Of a DNA stretch of 7,764 nt, positions 1 through 6,748 are shown piece after piece. The stretch covers positions 1-7,764 of the forward strand of contig NZ_JADEXF010000123.1 in the NCBI RefSeq assembly GCF_015207245.1, given 5' to 3'. Source of the DNA: Nostoc cf. edaphicum LEGE 07299. GTDB taxonomy: Bacteria; Cyanobacteriota; Cyanobacteriia; Cyanobacteriales; Nostocaceae. Made by a program: the position numbers and the translations under genes. The notes beneath the pieces were generated by a model. That model ran no database searches. It had not been told where the DNA came from and saw only the letters and a program-made list of their open reading frames with translations. Each line of letters opens with the position of its first letter. Within the stretch, counting starts at the first letter, position 1.

Positions 1-1201
1 ATCGCAACTGTACCATCGGGTCATGTAAAATTTTATTGACAATTCCCCGCGTTAATGCTTCAATCACCTCTTGATGTTTTTCAGCGAATTCCGAACCCAA
101 TCTCGACAAAGCTTTTTCTAACTCTTGTTCGCGGATGGTTTCGACTTTATTTCGCAGACAGCTAATAGTGGTGACAGTTTCTAAACTGCGCCACCAAATA
201 TCAAAGGCTTCCACTTCTTCTTCTAAAAGTTTCTCTGCTTCTTGTGCAATCTTCCGACGGCTTTCGTAGTTTTGCGCTACTACTGCCTTCAAATCATCCA
301 CATTAAACGCTTGCACATTTTCCAATTCATTTACATCCGCATGAATATTACGCGGCACAGAAATATCAAATAACATTAGAGAGCGCTGAACTTCTAAAAC
401 CATTTCTAATTTAGCACGGTCAAGTATTGGCTCTGTTGCCGAAGTACTTGTAAACACCAAATCACTATCGGCAATTACGCTCATCATTTCCGATAGTGGA
501 TGAATTTTGATTGGTTGTTGAGGGAACAGCTTTGCTAATTCTTGAGCGCGATCGCGAGAGCGATTTACAATACTAATTTCCACAGCACCTTTAGAAATTA
601 AGTGTTGCACTAGCAGCCGCGACATTTTACCAGCACCCAGAATTACCACTCGGCAAGCTGCCAAATTTGCCACTTTTATCTGTGCTAATTCCACAGCTGC
701 CGAACTAATAGAGACAGCCCCAGTACCAATACTCGTTTCAGTGCGAACCCGCTTACCAGCTGTCAGCGCTTGTTTAAATAATCGATTCAAAATGGTTTTT
801 ATACCACTATATTGCTGTCCCAGTTTGTGAGTAGTCTTCACCTGAGCCAGAATTTGACCTTCTCCGAGTACCAAACTATCTAAACCACCTGCTACCCGCA
901 TAACGTGCATGACGGCATCATCATGTAGCAGCATAAACAAATGCTGTCGCAGAGAAAGCACGGGTAATTTACTGTATTCCGCAAGAAACTGCGTTACTTC
1001 CCGGATACCTTGGTCTGCTTCACTGGTGACAATGTAAATTTCCAGACGGTTACAAGTGCTAAGAATTGCAACTTCGTCAATATGGGGATAGCTGGCCAGT
1101 TGAGCGATCGCATTTTCAATTTGTGGTTCTGGAATGCTCAGTTTTTCCCGGACTTCTACTGGGGCTGTTTTATGGCTTAACCCCACCACTGCTATATTCA
1201 T
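1..1201 (-). CDS. hemA: Glutamyl-tRNA reductase, 3' end cut by window edge
   Basis: Reduces glutamyl-tRNA(Glu) with NADPH to glutamate-1-semialdehyde, the first committed step of the C5 route to 5-aminolevulinate and so to heme, chlorophyll and bilins. I translated it from the ATG at 1201: it begins [20 protein letters not shown] and stays open for 400 codons to base 1. The catalytic cysteine is C50 in STCNR. The substrate-binding stretch [11 protein letters not shown] lies at about 112-122, and the Rossmann NADPH motif GAGKM at 189-193. The helical dimerization region follows from about residue 310. Family members are roughly 430 residues, so about 30 C-terminal residues lie outside the window. 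No Shine-Dalgarno is visible before the ATG. The gene lies 240 bp downstream of glpX on the same strand, with repeat-rich DNA between, so separate transcription is possible. Identification is very secure. Confidence 0.97.
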   Translation of the reverse strand, partial: MNIAVVGLSHKTAPVEVREKLSIPEPQIENAIAQLASYPHIDEVAILSTCNRLEIYIVTSEADQGIREVTQFLAEYSKLPVLSLRQHLFMLLHDDAVMHVMRVAGGLDSLVLGEGQILAQVKTTHKLGQQYSGIKTILNRLFKQALTAGKRVRTETSIGTGAVSISSAAVELAQIKVANLAACRVVILGAGKMSRLLVQHLISKGAVEISIVNRSRDRAQELAKLFPQQPIKIHPLSEMMSVIADSDLVFTSTSATEPILDRAKLEMVLEVQRSLMLFDISVPRNIHADVNELENVQAFNVDDLKAVVAQNYESRRKIAQEAEKLLEEEVEAFDIWWRSLETVTTISCLRNKVETIREQELEKALSRLGSEFAEKHQEVIEALTRGIVNKILHDPMVQLR

Positions 1202-1441
1202 TTGCTAAATCGTAGTTACTAATTGGTAGTTGGCAATCGGGCATTGAGTGAAAATAGGGAATGGGGAATTATTATTTATTGGTTGATAGTTTTTTCAACC
1301 AACAAACAATAACTAATCACTAAATACTAACTACTAACTAGTGTAAAGATGAAGCATTTAGGTGAATATTTTTCCGTTTTCTCGAAAGATTTCTTTCCAA
1401 ATGCTTCGTCCCTACTTTTACCATTCCCCATTCCCTAAAAA
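1202..1441. repeat. Mosaic of nested inverted repeats and 7-bp tandem repeats in the glpX-hemA spacer
   Basis: This 240-bp spacer is built almost wholly of repeats. A perfect 14-bp inverted repeat (AGGGAATGGGGAAT, 1256-1269; ATTCCCCATTCCCT, 1423-1436) bounds 181 bp. Inside are a hairpin with arms TTGGTTGA/TCAACCAA (1279-1286/1295-1302), four heptamers of form NNACTAA (1310-1337), and arms GAAGCATTT/AAATGCTTC (1351-1359/1399-1407) enclosing a tight GAAAGA-TT-TCTTTC palindrome (1384-1397). Outside the left arm, 1213-1247 reads as five degenerate heptamers (TAGTTAC, TAATTGG, TAGTTGG, CAATCGG, GCATTGA). Short heptamer repeats are known in filamentous cyanobacteria; calling this a mobile-type miniature element is inference. 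It would form the hemA leader or a processing/termination region after glpX. Confidence 0.75.
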
Positions 1442-2479
1442 TTAGTTCAGTTGGAGAGTCTTGGGTTTACCAAACATGTGAATTGTATCAACAAATCGAG
1501 CCGTATTCGATTGGTTGGAAATTACCAAGCTTTGAGTTCTTGCTCCACCGCTGAAGAAACGTACACCTTCCATGAGATTACCAGCGGTAATGCCGCAAGC
1601 AGCGAACAGAACAGTTTCACCAGATGCCAGTTCATGAGCATCATAGACCTTATCGGGGTCATTGATATTCATAGACTTTAAACGATCGATGTTGGCTTCT
1701 CTGCTTTCTCCAATCAGACCTGTTTTTACGATTGCGGGATCGTAAATCAGTTGACCTTGGAAGTGTCCACCCAAAGCACGCATTGCGGCTGCCGAGATTA
1801 CACCTTCAGGAGCCGCACCGATACCCATCAGCGCGTGGATATTAGTTCCAGCAAAACCGCAGCTGATAGCTGCACCCACATCACCATCTGAAATTAGGGC
1901 GACTCTCGCTCCAGCCTCACGGATTTCTTTAATTAAATCGTTGTGGCGTTCGCGCTTCATCACCACGATCACGAGTTCTTCAATAGAACGCTCTAGACAC
2001 TCAGAGAGAATCTTGAGGTTTTCTGTTGCTGACTTGTTGATGTCTACCTTGCCCTTAGCTGCGGGAGGTGCTGCTAACTTCTTCATGTAAAAGTCAGGAG
2101 CAGCAAATAATCCACCCTTTTCAGAAATTGCCAAGACAGCCATCGAACCAGGTTGCCCATAAGCTACCAAGTTCGTACCTTCACAGGGGTCAACAGCGAT
2201 ATCAATTTCGATTAATTCATCAGGGTTACAAAGAGCTGAGGCATTTGGTTGAGTACAGATACCAACTTCTTCCCCGATGTATAACATAGGCGCGTCGTCG
2301 CGTTCGCCTTCTCCAATCACAATGCGACCCCGCATATAGATTTTATTCATCCGCTCCCGCATAGCTTCCACAGCTACCTGGTCAGCGATGTTTTTTTCGC
2401 CTTTACCCATCCACTTTGCGGATGCGATCGCGGCTTGCTCTACTACTTCAATAATCTCTAAACCAAGTGTATTTTCCAC
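1442..2479 (-). CDS. glpX: Class II fructose-1,6-bisphosphatase / sedoheptulose-1,7-bisphosphatase
   Basis: GlpX-family dual phosphatase of the Calvin cycle and gluconeogenesis; it removes the C1 phosphate of fructose-1,6- and sedoheptulose-1,7-bisphosphate in the cytoplasm. The 345 residues match the cyanobacterial length. Metal/active-site motifs are ADQ with D33, GEGERDD (56-62, E57), DPCEGTNL (97-104), DGDV (198-201) and GIGAAPEG (219-226). C75 (in GEEVGIC) and C99 (in DPCEGT) correspond, from memory, to the regulatory cysteine pair reported for the Synechocystis enzyme. The start is GTG: an in-frame TAG lies about 50 bp upstream, no ATG lies between, and GAGAGGG sits about 10 nt before the GTG. 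It is followed on the same strand by hemA. Whether it acts on both sugars cannot be read from sequence alone, but that is the rule for this cyanobacterial type. Confidence 0.96.
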   Translation of the reverse strand: MENTLGLEIIEVVEQAAIASAKWMGKGEKNIADQVAVEAMRERMNKIYMRGRIVIGEGERDDAPMLYIGEEVGICTQPNASALCNPDELIEIDIAVDPCEGTNLVAYGQPGSMAVLAISEKGGLFAAPDFYMKKLAAPPAAKGKVDINKSATENLKILSECLERSIEELVIVVMKRERHNDLIKEIREAGARVALISDGDVGAAISCGFAGTNIHALMGIGAAPEGVISAAAMRALGGHFQGQLIYDPAIVKTGLIGESREANIDRLKSMNINDPDKVYDAHELASGETVLFAACGITAGNLMEGVRFFSGGARTQSLVISNQSNTARFVDTIHMFGKPKTLQLN

Positions 2480-2672
2480 AGAGTTTGCCCTCTCAGCTGC
2501 TTGAATTTGCGTCGTTTCATCTGCCTATTTCAGTTTTCAAGTCTACCAAAGGGCGGATACACGTGGAAGAAAGTTAAGTTTTACTGCTAACTCGTTAGAA
2601 AAGTGCCATTTAACACATTCTGATTTTTTACTCATAATTGCCTTCGGTGAGACGAGTATCCTATTTGGAATC

Positions 2673-3014
2673 TTGTTTATTGCAGCTGCGATCGCCCTGG
2701 CTCAAGGTTGGGATTTGTTGACAATAGCAATTTACGGTTTCTTTACTGGTGCAGTTGCGATCGTAGTGGGTATCCGCATCATCAACTTGAATTTGACAAA
2801 GCAACCGATTTTATCGGGAATCGGCTTTATTTTAACTGGATTAGGTGGTATTTTTGCAGCGCCAACTCTCTATTGGAAAACCAATCGAACTTGGCGACTA
2901 ATTGGCGTAGCGGTGCTGATAGTAGCCGCTCTAATTTGGGCATTGACTGGATATTTGGCTTACTGGAATCATTTAGAGGGTTTCCAAAAGTGGGTTCCAG
3001 CACCGATGCGGTAA
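2673..3014 (+). CDS. Small multi-pass membrane protein of unknown function; start uncertain
   Basis: The frame encodes a strongly hydrophobic protein of 113 residues counted from the TTG at 2673. Predicted membrane segments are about 1-10 (cut short by this start), 15-37, 44-66 and 75-97, with a basic turn KTNRTWR (69-75) before the last. It ends WNHLEGFQKWVPAPMR. I do not recognise a function. The TTG probably is not the real start: the frame is open back to 2505, and codons from about 2634 (IIAFGETSILFGI) continue a good membrane helix into the TTG. No ATG, GTG or TTG occurs in that extension, so translation may begin at a rare codon such as ATT (2637) or ATA (2634), or the start may have been lost by mutation. 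It is divergent from glpX. A HIP1 octamer lies at 2688-2695. Confidence 0.7.
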   Translation: MFIAAAIALAQGWDLLTIAIYGFFTGAVAIVVGIRIINLNLTKQPILSGIGFILTGLGGIFAAPTLYWKTNRTWRLIGVAVLIVAALIWALTGYLAYWNHLEGFQKWVPAPMR

Positions 3015-3041
3015 GCAATAGACTTCTTGTAAAAGTAGGGA

Positions 3042-3088
3042 AAAGGGGAAAGGGGAAAGGTATAGAATTTTCCCTTTAACCTTTCCCC
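3042..3088. repeat. AAAGGGG heptamer repeat and hairpin after the membrane protein gene
   Basis: Two exact AAAGGGG heptamers (3042-3055) plus a partial third run into a 9-bp inverted repeat, GGGGAAAGG (3052-3060) with CCTTTCCCC (3080-3088), loop 19 nt. No T-run follows, so it is a poor intrinsic terminator; it could still stabilise an RNA 3' end. Confidence 0.55.
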
Positions 3089-3090
3089 AA

Positions 3091-3120
3091 CATCTTGGCA
3101 TTTGTGACTTTTGCAAGATG
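3091..3120. repeat. Inverted repeat upstream of the grxC-type gene
   Basis: CATCTTG (3091-3097) and CAAGATG (3114-3120) are perfect complements; allowing one bulged G adds two more pairs (CA with TG). It ends 47 bp before the glutaredoxin ATG and could be an operator or part of the upstream gene's 3' end. No factor can be named. Confidence 0.4.
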
Positions 3121-3167
3121 TCTAATGATCTAGGCTAGAGACATAGTTAAAACCTTGCTTAAAAAAT

Positions 3168-3482
3168 ATGCTGGACTTTCTTAATCCCCTTTTAAATCGC
3201 CATCCAGAGCGAGTCAAAGCCAACGTCGAACTTTACACCTGGCAAACTTGTCCTTACTGCATTCGAGCCAAAATGCTGCTGTGGTGGAAAGGTGTAAATT
3301 TCACTGAATACAAAATCGACGGCGACGAAGCAGCCAGAGCTAAAATGGCAGAACGCGCCAACGGCCGCCGCACCGTACCACAAATTTTTATCAATAACCA
3401 GCACATTGGCGGCTGCGATGACCTCTATCAGTTAGACACACAAAGTCAACTCGATCCCCTTTTAGCCCAAGTCGCTATTTAG
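3168..3482 (+). CDS. grxC: Dithiol glutaredoxin (Grx3/GrxC type)
   Basis: Glutathione-dependent thiol-disulfide oxidoreductase of the cytoplasm; reduces protein and mixed glutathione disulfides. The 104-residue protein has one thioredoxin fold: active site C28-P-Y-C31, the TVPQIFIN stretch with cis-Pro P71 that helps hold glutathione, and the GGCDD motif at 81-85. The conserved core NVELYTW starts near residue 19, so there is a leader of about 18 residues beyond E. coli Grx3. That leader (MLDFLNPLLNRHPERVKA) lacks a clear signal peptide. The ATG at 3168 is the only ATG near the 5' end of the frame; no strong ribosome binding site is seen. The stop codon overlaps the first arm of an inverted repeat, suggesting its transcript ends there. 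It is distinct from the CGFS protein at 6775. Confidence 0.93.
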   Translation: MLDFLNPLLNRHPERVKANVELYTWQTCPYCIRAKMLLWWKGVNFTEYKIDGDEAARAKMAERANGRRTVPQIFINNQHIGGCDDLYQLDTQSQLDPLLAQVAI

Positions 3483-3545
3483 ACACGATAAATCGCCGTC
3501 AAGACGAAAGATTATTGTAGAGACGGCGATTCATCGCGTCTTTTG
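3481..3545 (+). terminator. Hairpin overlapping the grxC stop codon, possible intrinsic terminator
   Basis: Arms 3481-3500 (AGACACGATAAATCGCCGTC) and 3522-3541 (GACGGCGATTCATCGCGTCT) pair at 18 of 20 positions around a 21-nt loop, followed by TTTT. The left arm starts inside the TAG stop. The core resembles the GACGCGAT...ATCGCGTC type of dispersed repeat common in cyanobacterial intergenic DNA (recalled, not searched), so this may be a repeat serving as a terminator. Confidence 0.6.
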
Positions 3546-3623
3546 CCTTAACCGAACAGTATTGGTGATTTGGAGAGAGGTCAGAATATTAAGTTGCACA
3601 TCAGGCATTGAATTGATAAGAAA

Positions 3624-4109
3624 ATGTTAACTAAGTATACGGAATATCTTATACATCAACAATGGATGAATTATGCCCTAGAATTAGCAAAAACAGCAGG
3701 TGATGCAGGTGAAATCCCTGTAGGTGCTGTTATCATTGATTCAACAGGCAAATTGCTAGCACAAGGAGAAAACAGAAAAGAGCGCGACAAAGACCCTACC
3801 GCTCATGCGGAAATTCTCGCTATCAAGACAGCTGCAACAACTTTACAAAATTGGCATCTTAATGAATGCACCCTTTATGTAACTCTCGAACCTTGCCCGA
3901 TGTGTGCAGGTGCGATCGTCCAATCACGACTAAGAATACTGGTATATGGAGTAGACGATACAAAAACTGGCGCAATTCGTACAGTTATTAACATCCCCGA
4001 TAGTGCTGCTTCTAATCACCGTCTCCAAGTAATCGGAGGCATTCTAGAGTCAGCTTGTCGTCAGCAATTACAGACTTGGTTTGCTACTAGGCGGCGTAAA
4101 GTAAACTAA
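3624..4109 (+). CDS. tadA: tRNA adenosine(34) deaminase
   Basis: Deaminates wobble adenosine-34 to inosine in tRNA-Arg(ACG), letting one tRNA read CGU, CGC and CGA. The 161-residue protein belongs to the zinc cytidine/deoxycytidylate deaminase fold. The zinc site and proton shuttle are complete: H61-A-E63 (in DPTAHAEI) and PCPMC with C91 and C94. PVGAVI at 32-37 is the usual N-terminal strand motif. The TadA-specific stretch of ARTMS type appears as VYGVDDTKTGAIRT (107-120), and the C-terminal helix ends in the basic tail RRRKVN. Length is typical. An ATG-proximal GATAAG gives only a weak ribosome binding site. It is followed by 113 bp of non-coding DNA before plsC. A guanine deaminase or other relative is unlikely given the tRNA-type C terminus. 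Confidence 0.95.
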   Translation: MLTKYTEYLIHQQWMNYALELAKTAGDAGEIPVGAVIIDSTGKLLAQGENRKERDKDPTAHAEILAIKTAATTLQNWHLNECTLYVTLEPCPMCAGAIVQSRLRILVYGVDDTKTGAIRTVINIPDSAASNHRLQVIGGILESACRQQLQTWFATRRRKVN

Positions 4110-4110
4110 C

Positions 4111-4130
4111 GGACAGAGGTAAAACTGTCC
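4111..4130 (+). terminator. Small stem-loop just after tadA, weak terminator candidate
   Basis: GGACAG (4111-4116) pairs with CTGTCC (4125-4130) around AGGTAAAA, starting 2 nt after the tadA stop. No T-run follows, so termination is uncertain. Confidence 0.3.
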
Positions 4131-4222
4131 ATCTACTACGACACAAGTCACACAAGAGAATCTACGGTGTAACTAATCACGCCTTTCGTTAAATTTTTAC
4201 CCGTCAATCAGCTGCATCCGTC

Positions 4223-4978
4223 ATGATGGAATTTTACTCTTCATCCGATACCTGCCAGCACACCTCAGTAAGTCCTCAGGTAGATAGCACTACCTCAAAG
4301 GTTTCTCCTTGGTTAAGTCCCCTGGCATATATATTAGGGCGTCACTGCCTATTACCATTATTCTTTGGACAAATTAGAATAACCGGACAAAAAAATATCC
4401 CCACAACTGGGCCTGTGATCCTTGCGCCTACACATCGGGCGCGTTGGGATGCGTTGCTTGTACCCTACGCTACCGCTTGTCTGAGAAAGCAAGACTTGCG
4501 ATTCATGGTGACTATTGACGAATGCCAAGGTTTGCAAGGCTGGTTTGTTCGACGTTTAGGGGGATTTCCTGTAAATTCTAAGCATCCGTCAATCCGCACC
4601 CTGCGACATGGAGTAGAGCTACTTCAGCAGCACAAAACCCTGGTCATCTTTCCAGAAGGTAACATTTTTCGTGACGGTCAAGTTCACCAGTTGAAACCGG
4701 GAATTGCTCGTCTTGCTTTGAGTGCTGAATCTAGCCATTCCGGGCTGGGTGTGAAAATTATACCCATAGGCATTAACTACAGCCAACCTTATCCCAATTG
4801 GGGTACAGATGTAAGTATTGACATTGGCTCCCCAATAAAAGTCGCGGATTACATGAACGGCTGTATAAAACAAGAGGCAAAAAACATCACAACTGATTTA
4901 GCAAAGGCACTGCAACAATTGAGCCATCAAGAAACAAAAGTTACTAATCACGCATTTGCAGAAATTACTAATTCTTGA
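4223..4978 (+). CDS. plsC: PlsC-family 1-acylglycerol-3-phosphate acyltransferase
   Basis: Lysophosphatidate acyltransferase family (LPLAT/PlsC): adds the second acyl chain to lysophosphatidate to give phosphatidate, the precursor of membrane glycerolipids, at the membrane surface. Of 251 residues, the catalytic H-x4-D is H71RARWD76. The second motif is GGFPVN (113-118). The third is FPEGNIFRDG (143-152), in place of the common FPEGTRS. The fourth is the proline strand VKIIPIGINY (177-186). A mildly hydrophobic stretch at 31-48 (LSPLAYILGRHCLLPLFF) may touch the membrane; residues 1-28 are polar, Ser/Thr-rich and probably variable. Two ATGs in a row (4223, 4226) are possible starts with no evident ribosome binding site. 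Cyanobacteria carry several paralogues, so the exact acyl acceptor is not certain. Confidence 0.88.
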   Translation: MMEFYSSSDTCQHTSVSPQVDSTTSKVSPWLSPLAYILGRHCLLPLFFGQIRITGQKNIPTTGPVILAPTHRARWDALLVPYATACLRKQDLRFMVTIDECQGLQGWFVRRLGGFPVNSKHPSIRTLRHGVELLQQHKTLVIFPEGNIFRDGQVHQLKPGIARLALSAESSHSGLGVKIIPIGINYSQPYPNWGTDVSIDIGSPIKVADYMNGCIKQEAKNITTDLAKALQQLSHQETKVTNHAFAEITNS

Positions 4979-5257
4979 CCTTGTTAAACATATCCTTTAG
5001 TTTTACCCTTTTAAGTGTTTCAAGCTTCTAGCATCTGTACTTTCTCAACTAATGTTGCTATGGTCGCGGTATACTCTACTTTCAAAAATAAAAGTCGAGA
5101 GACGATTTGGTAATTTTTTGGGAAAACAGCTAGTTTCTGTCTGCAAACAACTCAATTGCTTGGTGATAAATATTTTCAATCCAAAAAGCGAAGTTGCAAT
5201 GTTTGCTGACAACGCGTTCCACTCCAAGCAAGCTACGCGCAGTGTCCCATTCTTAAG

Positions 5258-5301
5258 CAGAAGTTCTGATTTCAGGAAGTCTGAAGCTTCTGACTTCTTT
5301 T
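5258..5301. repeat. Two adjacent palindromes with a trailing T-run
   Basis: CAGAA-G-TTCTG (5258-5268) is followed by a 22-bp palindrome at 5276-5297, centred on AAGCTT, in which GAAGTC and GACTTC are the outer arms, GAAG/CTTC the inner, and a T faces a T between them. TTTT follows at 5298-5301 after the final C, so it could terminate rightward transcripts from plsC, though it is 300 bp past that stop. The near-zero loop makes a plain terminator less certain than a repeat element. Confidence 0.45.
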
Positions 5302-5430
5302 CTCATCTACGCTAGTTTAGACTGGGAAACGTGGTATTTGTGATGTGACTCACTAGAGTTTTAGTCTTGCTTTGAAAAAACTACACTCTCAAATATCCAA
5401 CCTAACCTGAGATAATTATTGCGGAAGAAA

Positions 5431-5490
5431 GTCGGTAGCCGTAAGGACGGACAGTTGGGAACTCGATTAGACGGATTTTCAGTCTAAATC
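5431..5490 (+). other. Possible structured RNA or 5' leader
   Basis: Two candidate stems lie in 60 bases: CCGT-AAGG-ACGG (5439-5450) and TTAGAC...GTCTAA (5467-5472/5482-5487) with a 9-nt loop, the second extending by two more pairs past one bulged A. The segment is richer in G/C than the surrounding AT-rich DNA. It lies about 105-165 bp upstream of the exported-protein gene. It matches no riboswitch or cyanobacterial RNA family that I recognise; the call is inference. Confidence 0.25.
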
Positions 5491-5594
5491 AGAGATACTT
5501 AGGAAGTAACTTTGCTTTGTGTAAGACCAAAACAGAGTTAAGATACCCGAAGTTTCCCTAGCTCTTTTATATAGTTGTCGCACTAATTGATCCC

Positions 5595-6203
5595 ATGAAC
5601 ACTGCTGTCGCTGTTACCTTGATGCACCGTACTGTTTTATCAGTTATAGCAGTCCTCAGCCTGCTATCACCTGTGAATGCTCAGGTATCACAGTCACCAG
5701 GCACTACCAGCCAACCACAACCCATTGACCCCAACGATCCTAATAACCTCCGCCCCATAACCCAAAGTAACAGCCTTTTGAGCATTGCAGGTGGCGATCG
5801 CTTAGTAAAAGATGCAGAACAAGCCGTTTCTGCTCAAAACTACACCTTAGCTGCCAAGAAACTGCAAGAAGCACGTCAAGTTTATAATCAGCTATCTAAT
5901 TTTTATCAAGAGTTAAATTCTAGCTTTTCAGGAATTGACAACAGAGTTTCTGATTCTCAGCGTCAAAAAGCTCTATTAACAGCCCAAAAGCGAGATGAAG
6001 CCACCTTTCAGCTAGCATTGGTACATCGGGCACAAAATCAGCCAGAATTAGCTGTACCGTTGTTAGTTCAAATAATTAAGAGTCAAAACCCGACACGGGA
6101 TTTAGGCAAGAAAGCCTATAAACAGTTGTTTGAGTTGGGTTTTGTTGATTCTCCCTATCCCAGAGAAGGTGGTAATTCATCCTCCTCATCCCCAAAAAAA
6201 TAA
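5595..6203 (+). CDS. Exported helical-repeat protein of unknown function
   Basis: I do not recognise a characterised family. The 202-residue protein has a likely Sec signal peptide: hydrophobic VLSVIAVLSLLSPVNA, with a probable cleavage site after A29 (VNA-Q). ATG at 5595 was taken as the start; M10 (5622) would give a shorter leader with R12 in its n-region and is equally possible, as neither has a visible ribosome binding site. A Pro/Gln/Ser linker follows (about 31-62, with PNDPNN), then an all-helical, Ala/Gln-rich part (about 66-185). Its segments such as AEQAVSAQNYTLAAKKLQEARQ (helical pair, 74-95) resemble tetratricopeptide-like repeats. The tail is Ser/Lys-rich (SSSSSPKK). Expected location is the periplasm or thylakoid lumen, perhaps as a scaffold; that is inference. 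A HIP1 octamer lies within the gene at 5794-5801. Confidence 0.8.
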   Translation: MNTAVAVTLMHRTVLSVIAVLSLLSPVNAQVSQSPGTTSQPQPIDPNDPNNLRPITQSNSLLSIAGGDRLVKDAEQAVSAQNYTLAAKKLQEARQVYNQLSNFYQELNSSFSGIDNRVSDSQRQKALLTAQKRDEATFQLALVHRAQNQPELAVPLLVQIIKSQNPTRDLGKKAYKQLFELGFVDSPYPREGGNSSSSSPKK

Positions 6204-6429
6204 ATTAAATTTTTGTTGCCTCTTTTTGCATACCCATATTTCCCTAACCAGTCGCTTGGCAACGCCCCAGTGCTAGGATAGAGCTATCCGCCGCAGCCAA
6301 AACCTGAGCGTTCTCAAAAATACACCTTAGAGGCGCGTTTATCTACAGCCTTGCCAAAGCCTGAAGTTGGCACAGGCATTTGCTCTATATCTGTTAATAA
6401 TAGAAAAGTAAGTTTTTTCAGGAATTGCG
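6204..6429. other. Spacer upstream of bolA with two small palindromes
   Basis: 226 bp without a gene. It holds GGATAG-AG-CTATCC (6276-6289) and TGCCAA...TTGGCA (6352-6357/6367-6372, 9-nt gap), the latter about 58 bp before the bolA start and so a possible operator. I see no -10/-35 pair of convincing sequence and spacing; TATAT and TAATAAT stretches at 6386-6401 are the most likely -10 area. Confidence 0.35.
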
Positions 6430-6687
6430 ATGATTAGTCCGCAACAGGTTGAGGAAATGATCAAGGCGGGACTGCCAGACGCACAGGTTCAGGTGCAAGA
6501 CTTGACTGGTGGCGGCGACCACTATCAGGTGACAGTAGTTTCATCGCACTTTGCAGGTAAAGGACTAGTGCAACAGCACCAGTTAGTATATGGTGCGTTG
6601 GGTCAAGCTATGTCAACTGAAGCAATTCATGCCTTGGCGGTGAAAACATACACTCCCGAAGCTTGGCAAGCAACAGCAGCTTCGTAA
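6430..6687 (+). CDS. bolA: BolA/IbaG-family protein
   Basis: Small BolA-fold protein of 85 residues that pairs with monothiol glutaredoxins to hold or pass on a [2Fe-2S] cluster and so takes part in iron/Fe-S regulation. Visible family marks are [18 protein letters not shown] (27-44), the [11 protein letters not shown] helix with H50, and [14 protein letters not shown] (66-79), whose H67 is the conserved C-terminal ligand histidine. The loop has GGGDH with H31 and no cysteine, resembling E. coli IbaG more than human BOLA2, which has an extra Cys there. AGGA (6420-6423) lies 6 nt before the ATG, a good ribosome binding site. The next gene is the CGFS glutaredoxin, its known partner, 87 bp downstream; a shared transcript is likely. 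Confidence 0.93.
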   Translation: MISPQQVEEMIKAGLPDAQVQVQDLTGGGDHYQVTVVSSHFAGKGLVQQHQLVYGALGQAMSTEAIHALAVKTYTPEAWQATAAS

Positions 6688-6691
6688 ATAA

Positions 6692-6748
6692 GAGTCAGAA
6701 GTTAGGAGTTATGAATTTTGACTCCTTACTTCTCACTTCTCACTGTTG
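6692..6748. repeat. Heptamer-phased imperfect inverted repeat between bolA and grxD
   Basis: GAGTCAGAAGTTAGGAGT (6692-6709) and ACTCCTTACTTCTCACTT (6721-6738) are complementary at 15 of 18 positions around an 11-nt loop. The right half reads as 7-bp units ACTCCTT, ACTTCTC, ACTTCTC, ACTGTTG (6721-6748). The hairpin would lie within a bolA-grxD message, just before the grxD ribosome binding site. Confidence 0.6.

Larger units (their letters stand above)
4979..5594. other. 616-bp intergenic region without a convincing gene
   Basis: No open frame here looks coding; a plus-strand frame at 5052-5315 has no recognisable domain and runs through palindromic repeat DNA. Contents: AGCAAGCTACGCGC (5227-5240), resembling part of a cyanobacterial dispersed repeat; palindromes at 5258-5268 and 5276-5297; a potentially structured stretch at 5431-5490; and a weak promoter-like pair TTGTGT (5517-5522) and TAAGAT (5539-5544), spacing 16, about 45 bp before the next gene. 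The stretch 4979-5220 shows nothing I can name. Confidence 0.5.

Noticed and set aside
1451..2289. Plus-strand open frames opposite glpX
   Set aside because: They are antisense shadows of the intact glpX gene.
5052..5315. 87-codon plus-strand open frame in the long gap after plsC
   Set aside because: No recognisable domain, no ribosome binding site, and it runs through palindromic repeat DNA; the translated part looks like random sequence.
5425..5492. tRNA-like appearance (stem with loop GGATTTTCA)
   Set aside because: The loop is 9 nt, no T-arm (GTTCGA-type) or acceptor pairing is found, and no CCA-type end is present.
548..5801. Five GCGATCGC octamers as regulatory sites
   Set aside because: These are HIP1 sites, generally abundant across cyanobacterial genomes; here four or five lie within coding sequence and they are used only as a lineage hint.
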